55,487 nucleotides of DNA, taken from an uncultured Bacteroidales bacterium. Lineage in GTDB: Bacteria; Bacteroidota; Bacteroidia; Bacteroidales; UBA932. Below, one piece after another: positions 50,480 to 55,487 of this stretch. The notes below the pieces were generated by a model. The model made no database searches. It worked only from the letters and a program-made list of their open reading frames with translations, and had not been told where the DNA came from. The stretch covers positions 1 through 55,487 of the forward strand of contig ONTQ01000011.1 in assembly GCA_900320795.1 (NCBI GenBank), written 5' to 3'. Position 1 is the first letter of the stretch. Each line of letters starts with the position of its first letter. A program made the translations under genes and the position numbers.

Positions 50480-53320
50480 ATGGAAAAAAGAATGCTATTT
50501 GCGGCCCTGCTGCTGCCCGTCCTGTTTTTTGCGGCTTCCTGCAGTACTCCGGAGGAAGGCGTCGCCCTTCATGACGTGAATCCTTTTGTGGGAAGTGGCG
50601 GTATCGGCCATACCTATCCCGGAGCCACGGCCCCTTTCGGACTGGTCCAACTGAGTCCGGACACCCGGAACGGAGGCTGGATTGCGGCGTCCGGTTATCA
50701 CGATGAAGACAGTACCCTCATGGGTTTTTCTCATACCCATTTGAGCGGAACCGGCGGCGTCGATTTCGGAGATTTCCTCTTCACGCCCCTGCTGGGGGAG
50801 GTTCTCCTGACGGAAGAGGGCTTCCAGGCCCCCCGGTTGCCTTTTTCAAAAGCCGACGAAAAAGCGTTCCCCGGCTATTACAGCGTTGTGCTTGAGGGTG
50901 TCACGGCTGAACTGACGGCGCTTCCCCATACGGGATGTCATTCCTATGGCTTTTACGGGGAAGGGGAGCGGCATCTGCTCATTGACCTCCGTCACAATAT
51001 CGGCGAAACCCGTCCCAGTGACATTACCTGCACCGCGGTGGCCGACACCCTCTTGGAGGGAGGCCGTCACGTGGCCGGATGGGCACCAGCCCGGGAAATC
51101 TGTTTCAGCGCCCGTTTCTCCGTGCCTTTTACCAGTTGCATCCCCGACGGGAAAGACCGTTACCTCCTTACTTTCCCGGCTGATACCAAGGGAGTTACCG
51201 TTACCGTGGGCCTCTCTCAGGCCAGTGTGGAAGCGGCCCGGAAAAACCGCCTTGCAGAAGCGCCCCGCTGTGATTTCAGTGACGTGATGGAGCGTTCGCG
51301 GAGGCTGTGGGAGGAGGCGTTCGGAAAGATTATCATCGAGGGTGGAACGTCCGCTCAGCGGACCAATTTCCATACGGCGCTTTACCACACTCTCGTGGCC
51401 CCGAATCTCATCAGCGATGCAGGGGAGAGACCCTTCTATTCCACGCTTTCCCTCTGGGATACCTACCGTACGTGGAATCCGTTGCAGACCCTGATGAATC
51501 CGCAGCTGGTAAGCGACATGGCCCGGAGCCTCGTCCTCACGTTCCAGCGGGACGGAAAACTGCCCCTCTGGCCCCTTGCCGGCATGGATACGGACTGCAT
51601 GATAGGCTATCATGCCGTATCGGTCCTGGCCGATGCGTGGCTTCGCGGCATCCGCGGATTTGACGGAGAGGCGGCCCTGGAGGCCATGGTGGCTTCCTCC
51701 AACCTGGATCCGGCATCGGCCTGGTATAACGAGTACGGCTACATTCCCTGCGATTTTGCCTCCGAGTCCGTCTCCCGTACGCTGGAGTTCTGCTACGATG
51801 ACTGGTGCATCGCCCGTATGGCCGAAGCGCTTGGGCATGAGGATATTGCAGCGGAGTATGATGCCAGGGCACTCCGGTACCGGAACCTGCTGGACCCCTC
51901 CACTGGCTTTTTCCGGGGCCGGGATTCCGAAGGCAACTGGCGCAGCCCTTTCAATCCCGACGGCCGTTCCCGGGATTACACAGAGGCCACGGCCTGGCAA
52001 TACCGTCACTATGTGCCGCAGGATATGGGCGGCTATATCGGCCTGATGGGCGGACGGGAGAAGGTGAAGACTACCTTGGATTCGCTGTTTACGTATGAGT
52101 ATCTGGATCCGTCCATGGCCGATGACGGCAATGTGACGGGGATGATCGGGCAGTATGCCCATGGCAATGAGCCCAGTCACGGATCGGCCTGGCTGTATGC
52201 CTGTATCGGAGACCCTTCCTCTACGCAGCGGTGGGTGAGGCATATCCTGGACCGGATGTATGCTCCCACTCCGGAGGGCATCTGCGGCAACGAGGATTGC
52301 GGCCAGATGAGCGCCTGGTATGTGATGAGCGCCATGGGCCTGTATCCGCTCTGCCCCGGCAGCGGCGAGTTTGTGCTGGGAGCGCCCCTTTTCAGGAAAA
52401 TTACTTTGCATCTTCCCGGAGGAAAAACCTTTGTCATTACGGCCGACCATCCCGGATACGCTTATGTGAAGGATGTCCGTCTGAATGGGAAAAAGGTTGA
52501 GGCACAGTTTATTACCTATTCGGATATTGTAAAGGGCGGAGAACTTTCCTTCACCCTCTCCAAGAAGCCTTTCCATGGACGGGATGCGCTTCCGCCCCCG
52601 TATTCCATGACAGGGGAGAACCTGGTTTCCACGCCGGTTCTCCTCGGGAATCCGCGCTTTTTCAGGGGAACCTTCCAGGCCTGTCTTGGCAGCCGGACCC
52701 CCGGGGCGGAAATCCGTTACACGCTGGACGGCAGCGAGCCCACGGAGAAATCGGCCCTGTATGCGGGCGCTTTTCCCGTCCGGGAGGAGGTAATCTTGAA
52801 AGCCCGGGCGTTCAAGGAGGGTATGATGCCGAGCCCGCTTCTGCAGTGCCGGGTGTTCCCGCTGGTCATCCATCCGGCGGTTCCGCTGACCGCCAAGCTC
52901 GCTCCGGGCTGCCGCTACACCTATCACAGGGGCGGTTTCAAGATGACGGCCGATGTAGTGGCGTCTCCGGCGGTTTTGCGCGGCGTGATGCCGGAGCCGT
53001 CCATCCTGGGCGCACCGGACGAGGACCATTTTGGCTACATTTTCACGGGGTATCTGGATGTCCCGGAAGAGGGCCTTTGGGAATTCGCCATCACCAGCGA
53101 CGACGGCTGCGTGCTGGAAATCGACGGCCATCTGGCCGTGAATGCCGATGGTTCCCATTCCAATTCCACGGCGACGGGCTTCATCGGCCTTGCAAAAGGG
53201 CTGCATGCCTTTACACTCCGTTATCTGGAAGACTATGAAGGGCAAAATTTGGAGTGGAGGTGGCGAAGTCCTTCTTCAGAGGGCTTTGCCCTCGTTCCCG
53301 CATCCGCTATTTCCCATTAA
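50480..53320 (+). CDS. GH92 alpha-mannosidase (second copy) with chitobiase-like and PA14-like modules
   Basis: Lipoprotein of 946 residues (MEKRMLFAALLLPVLFFAASC). GH92 features are VNPFVGSGGIGHTYPGATAP, LMGFSHTHLSGTG, IRGFDGEAALEAM, acid motif AHGNEPSHGSAW and base motif CGNEDCGQMSAWY. The C terminus repeats the architecture of the protein at 9437: a chitobiase-C-like segment (YTLDGSEPTEKSALY) and a PA14-like module (FGYIFTGYLDVPEEG, SDDGCVLEIDG, NADGSHSNS). The two are clearly paralogues but have diverged throughout, so they probably differ in linkage preference. The frame is open back to 50348, but the signal peptide and promoter place the start at 50480. It follows its own palindrome-rich promoter and is separated by 96 bp from the next gene. 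Confidence 0.93.
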   Translation: MEKRMLFAALLLPVLFFAASCSTPEEGVALHDVNPFVGSGGIGHTYPGATAPFGLVQLSPDTRNGGWIAASGYHDEDSTLMGFSHTHLSGTGGVDFGDFLFTPLLGEVLLTEEGFQAPRLPFSKADEKAFPGYYSVVLEGVTAELTALPHTGCHSYGFYGEGERHLLIDLRHNIGETRPSDITCTAVADTLLEGGRHVAGWAPAREICFSARFSVPFTSCIPDGKDRYLLTFPADTKGVTVTVGLSQASVEAARKNRLAEAPRCDFSDVMERSRRLWEEAFGKIIIEGGTSAQRTNFHTALYHTLVAPNLISDAGERPFYSTLSLWDTYRTWNPLQTLMNPQLVSDMARSLVLTFQRDGKLPLWPLAGMDTDCMIGYHAVSVLADAWLRGIRGFDGEAALEAMVASSNLDPASAWYNEYGYIPCDFASESVSRTLEFCYDDWCIARMAEALGHEDIAAEYDARALRYRNLLDPSTGFFRGRDSEGNWRSPFNPDGRSRDYTEATAWQYRHYVPQDMGGYIGLMGGREKVKTTLDSLFTYEYLDPSMADDGNVTGMIGQYAHGNEPSHGSAWLYACIGDPSSTQRWVRHILDRMYAPTPEGICGNEDCGQMSAWYVMSAMGLYPLCPGSGEFVLGAPLFRKITLHLPGGKTFVITADHPGYAYVKDVRLNGKKVEAQFITYSDIVKGGELSFTLSKKPFHGRDALPPPYSMTGENLVSTPVLLGNPRFFRGTFQACLGSRTPGAEIRYTLDGSEPTEKSALYAGAFPVREEVILKARAFKEGMMPSPLLQCRVFPLVIHPAVPLTAKLAPGCRYTYHRGGFKMTADVVASPAVLRGVMPEPSILGAPDEDHFGYIFTGYLDVPEEGLWEFAITSDDGCVLEIDGHLAVNADGSHSNSTATGFIGLAKGLHAFTLRYLEDYEGQNLEWRWRSPSSEGFALVPASAISH

Positions 53321-53416
53321 AGCGTTGATTGTCATTTCTCAAAGTTTTTTTGGCGAAAACAAAAGAGGTCCAATGCCCGAAACTGGCTATCTTGTAAAGC
53401 ACGAAAATCATCTACT

Positions 53417-54331
53417 ATGGACAGAAGGAATTTCATCAAAGTTTCCGGTGCGGCAGCGGCAGGCCTGGCCCTTTCCGGCTGCACTCCATCCGCATGGAGC
53501 AAAAGAGAAGAGGAACTGTTCGGCCCCAGGCAGAAAGGGCATTTTTCCCTAATGCAGATTTCATCGGCCACTGACACCATCGGTGAATCGTACTTGATAA
53601 AAACCAGGGGTGGGAAGGTGTTCATGGTGGACGGCGGTTTTGCCACGGACGTTCCCAAGCTGCGCGGTTTCCTGGCCAAGGCCGGCAACCATGTGGACCA
53701 GTGGTTTATCACCCATCCGCACGAAGACCACATGGAAGCCCTGGCCACCATCCTCAAGGACCCGCAGGGAATTACGGTTGACAAGGTGATTTATTCCCGC
53801 CTCCCGGATGCCTTCCTGGACTGCGAGCCTGGCAGTGCCGGTAACGCCCGCGGTTATTACCGTGCCCTGGACGATTGTATGGACGGGACGGATTTCATCA
53901 ATGTTCATCACACCGGGCTTCGCTTCGACATGGACGGGGTGGGTATCATGATTCTCAGTGTGGCCGATATGGAGATGGCGGTGCGCGATTACAACGAGCA
54001 GTCCATGATTATCCGCATGTGGGATGACAGCAAGAGCGTCGTTTTTCTCGGAGACGCCGAGGAAAAACGTGGAGAAAGCGTCCTGGCGCAGTACCGGGAT
54101 TATCTGGATTGCGACTATCTCCAGATGGCCCACCATGGTCAGAGCGGTTGCAACGAGAAGTTCTACAAGTCCATCCATTTCCGCGCCTGTCTCTGGCCTA
54201 CGCCCTCCTGGGTTTGGGAACCCGGGGAGAACACCTGGCTGAAGACCTTGGAAACCCGTCGCTGGATGGATGAGATTGGCATCACGGAACATCATGTCAG
54301 TTGTCTGGAGCAAGACTGGACCCTGTTATAA
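53417..54331 (+). CDS. Tat-exported metallo-beta-lactamase-fold hydrolase
   Basis: Protein of 304 residues with a twin-arginine motif (DRRNFIKVSG) and a lipobox-like Cys 22. The MBL-fold metal motifs are complete: WFITHPHEDHMEAL (HxHxDH), VVFLGDAEEKRGE (Asp) and LQMAHHGQSGCN (His), in the order seen in ComEC/Rec2-type soluble hydrolases. GESYLIKTRGGKVFMVDGG is the fold's first beta hairpin. It is therefore a zinc-dependent hydrolase; phosphodiester, lactone or ester substrates are all possible. Its first 22 residues are 19/22 identical to the signal region of the metallophosphoesterase at 34466. I see no convincing promoter in the 96 bp upstream. Function in the glycan pathway is inferred only from location. 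Confidence 0.83.
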   Translation: MDRRNFIKVSGAAAAGLALSGCTPSAWSKREEELFGPRQKGHFSLMQISSATDTIGESYLIKTRGGKVFMVDGGFATDVPKLRGFLAKAGNHVDQWFITHPHEDHMEALATILKDPQGITVDKVIYSRLPDAFLDCEPGSAGNARGYYRALDDCMDGTDFINVHHTGLRFDMDGVGIMILSVADMEMAVRDYNEQSMIIRMWDDSKSVVFLGDAEEKRGESVLAQYRDYLDCDYLQMAHHGQSGCNEKFYKSIHFRACLWPTPSWVWEPGENTWLKTLETRRWMDEIGITEHHVSCLEQDWTLL

Positions 54332-54343
54332 AACCCAATTATT

Positions 54344-55487
54344 ATGAAGAAATTGTTTACCATCCTTTTGCTGGTACTGGCCATGGGAATTGCGCAGGTG
54401 GCCGGCGCCCAATGCGTTTCTGTAGAGAGCGCCCGATTCTGCACGGGGGACAACCCCGCCTGGCAGCTGGCCGATTTTGACGACAGCGCCTGGCAGGTGC
54501 TCTTCCTGGATAAAGACTGGAACCAGCAGGGCATCCGAAATGCCAACAATTATGGCTGGTACCGCCTTCATGTGGTGATTCCGTCTTCCTTGAAAGGGGG
54601 CGTCACCGGGGATATCCTGTTTGACATGGGTCCCATTGACGATACCGACGAGACGTATCTCAATGGGCATCTGGTCGGAAAGACAGGCCGCAATCCCAAG
54701 GAAGAAGGCGGTTTTGATGGTAAATGGGATACACCCCGCCGGTATGTGGTATCCCCTGAGTGGGTGCGCTGGGACAAGGAGAATGTCATCGCTGTCCGCG
54801 TTTACAACGGAGGGGACCCGGGTGGTTTCTATGCCCAGCCCGTCAACATCACCAAACCGGAACTGAAAGACTATGCAAGCCTCACCCTGAAACGCGAAAA
54901 CAAGGAGTATGTGGCCACCGTCAGCAGCCAGATCAAGACCAGCGGCACGGTTCAGGCGCAGATTAAGGACGTCCTCACAGGCGAAGTCCTGTCTTCCAGG
55001 ACTTGGAAAGTGCGCCCCGGCGGCAAGAAGAATCTCACCTTCACCCAGCCTCTCCTGGAAGGGACCCGCGTGGTCTTTACCTACAGGGACAATCGTTTCG
55101 ATGATTTTCTGGAGGCCAATGTCTGTGCTCCCTATATCCTTACTCCGCCGGCGCCGGCCACGCCCCGTTACAACGGACCGCTGGTGTTCGGTGTGCGCCC
55201 CGGCTCTCCGGTCATTTTCCGCCTGGCGTTCTCCGGTGAGAAACCCATGACCTACAAGGTGGAAGGCCTCCCTGAAGGGGTTGTGCTGGATTCTGAAAAG
55301 GGCGTTCTCAGCGGCCGTGTCCAGGAAGAGGGAGACTACACGCTGATCTTTACGGCCACCAATGCCAAGGGCAGCACCAGCGCTTCCTTCACCCTCAAGG
55401 TGGGTGCCAGAATCGCCCTCACTCCGCCCATGGGCTGGAATTCCTGGAACTGCTGGGGCACCAGCGTCTCGCAGGAGAAGGTGATGG
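54344..55487 (+). CDS. GH27 alpha-galactosidase-type enzyme with N-terminal accessory domains (3' truncated by window)
   Basis: The open frame runs from the ATG at 54344 to the window end without a stop (381 codons). A signal peptide (FTILLLVLAMGIAQVAGA) is followed by a galactose-binding-like sandwich (WQLADFDDSAWQVLFL; WYRLHVVIPS; FDMGPIDDTDETYLNG; NVIAVRVYNGGDPGGFYAQP), a second beta-rich segment (about 165-260), and a putative Ig-like domain (about 280-355, KVEGLPEGVVLDSEKGVLSG). The catalytic domain begins at about 360 with ALTPPMGWNSWNCWG, the GH27 N-terminal signature. Family action: retaining removal of terminal alpha-D-galactose, or alpha-N-acetylgalactosamine or beta-L-arabinopyranose in some members. 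The active-site Asp residues lie outside the window. It starts 12 bp after the MBL-fold gene and shares its transcript. Confidence 0.88.
   Translation, partial: MKKLFTILLLVLAMGIAQVAGAQCVSVESARFCTGDNPAWQLADFDDSAWQVLFLDKDWNQQGIRNANNYGWYRLHVVIPSSLKGGVTGDILFDMGPIDDTDETYLNGHLVGKTGRNPKEEGGFDGKWDTPRRYVVSPEWVRWDKENVIAVRVYNGGDPGGFYAQPVNITKPELKDYASLTLKRENKEYVATVSSQIKTSGTVQAQIKDVLTGEVLSSRTWKVRPGGKKNLTFTQPLLEGTRVVFTYRDNRFDDFLEANVCAPYILTPPAPATPRYNGPLVFGVRPGSPVIFRLAFSGEKPMTYKVEGLPEGVVLDSEKGVLSGRVQEEGDYTLIFTATNAKGSTSASFTLKVGARIALTPPMGWNSWNCWGTSVSQEKVM

Noticed and set aside
53321-53416. Promoter for the MBL-fold gene (TATCTTG near 53388)
   Set aside because: The element lacks one T of TAnnTTTG and has no -33 partner at the right distance.
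1-55487. Assigning the locus to rhamnogalacturonan II because of GH78, GH106, GH127 and the GH140-like protein
   Set aside because: Hallmark RG-II enzymes (for Kdo, Dha, aceric acid or fucose) are not visible here, and GH92, the phosphoesterases and the GH163-like protein do not fit.

Overview
The window is one continuous polysaccharide utilization locus (PUL) from a member of the Bacteroidota, most likely the order Bacteroidales. The evidence is a SusC/SusD pair, lipobox signal peptides on most products, a near absence of Shine-Dalgarno sequences, and promoters of the TTTG/TTGC - about 20 bp - TAnnTTTG type. The DNA is GC-rich (high fifties per cent by eye), which would suit an Alistipes-like or uncultured Bacteroidales gut lineage; the genus is a guess. 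All 28 coding segments lie on the + strand. No stretch of 300 bp lacks a gene. I see no tRNA, rRNA, CRISPR array, transposase or attachment site.

Layout. 1-6504: outer-membrane uptake, with SusC (5' end cut by the window), SusD and a surface beta-helix lipoprotein, closed by a strong terminator at 6551-6579. 6714-7892: a XylR-type regulator (LacI-like sugar sensor plus AraC HTH) with its own promoter, placed 1 bp before the first enzyme gene. 7894-33202: a tightly packed enzyme run: AlkP-superfamily hydrolase-PA14, GH92-PA14, two GH3, GH28-CE15 fusion, DUF4838 (GH163-like)-PA14, type I phosphodiesterase, GH127, GH78-GH3 fusion, and GH106 fused to a clan GH-D-like domain. 33289-50403: a second run behind a promoter at 33237: GH99/WbsX-like, Tat metallophosphoesterase, GH43, GH51, GH71/99-like, GH2-like, DUF5060-DUF4038 (GH140-like), GH43-CBM6, Tat Gfo/Idh/MocA oxidoreductase, and a frameshifted HEAT-repeat/DUF1080 protein. 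50480-55487: a third promoter, a second GH92-PA14, a Tat MBL-fold hydrolase and the 5' part of a GH27 enzyme.

How it fits together (inference). SusCD imports oligosaccharides released from a very complex glycan. The enzymes would cover alpha-L-rhamnose (GH78, GH106), alpha- and beta-L-arabinofuranose (GH43, GH51, GH127), galacturonic and glucuronic acid (GH28, CE15), alpha-galactose (GH27, perhaps the GH-D-like domain), alpha-mannose (two GH92), possibly apiose (GH140-like) and beta-linked sugars (GH2, GH3). Four predicted metal-dependent phospho/ester hydrolases and a Gfo/Idh plus DUF1080 pair (a 3-keto-glycoside route) add non-hydrolytic or decoration-removing chemistry. The combination does not match a standard pectin, xylan, N-glycan or yeast mannan PUL. 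A PA14-like module at the C terminus of five proteins from four catalytic families looks like a shared targeting device. Main oddities: three multi-catalytic fusions, a one-base frameshift near 48992, a GH2-like enzyme without the usual acid/base Glu, and a duplicated leader/signal-peptide cassette in front of two unrelated genes.
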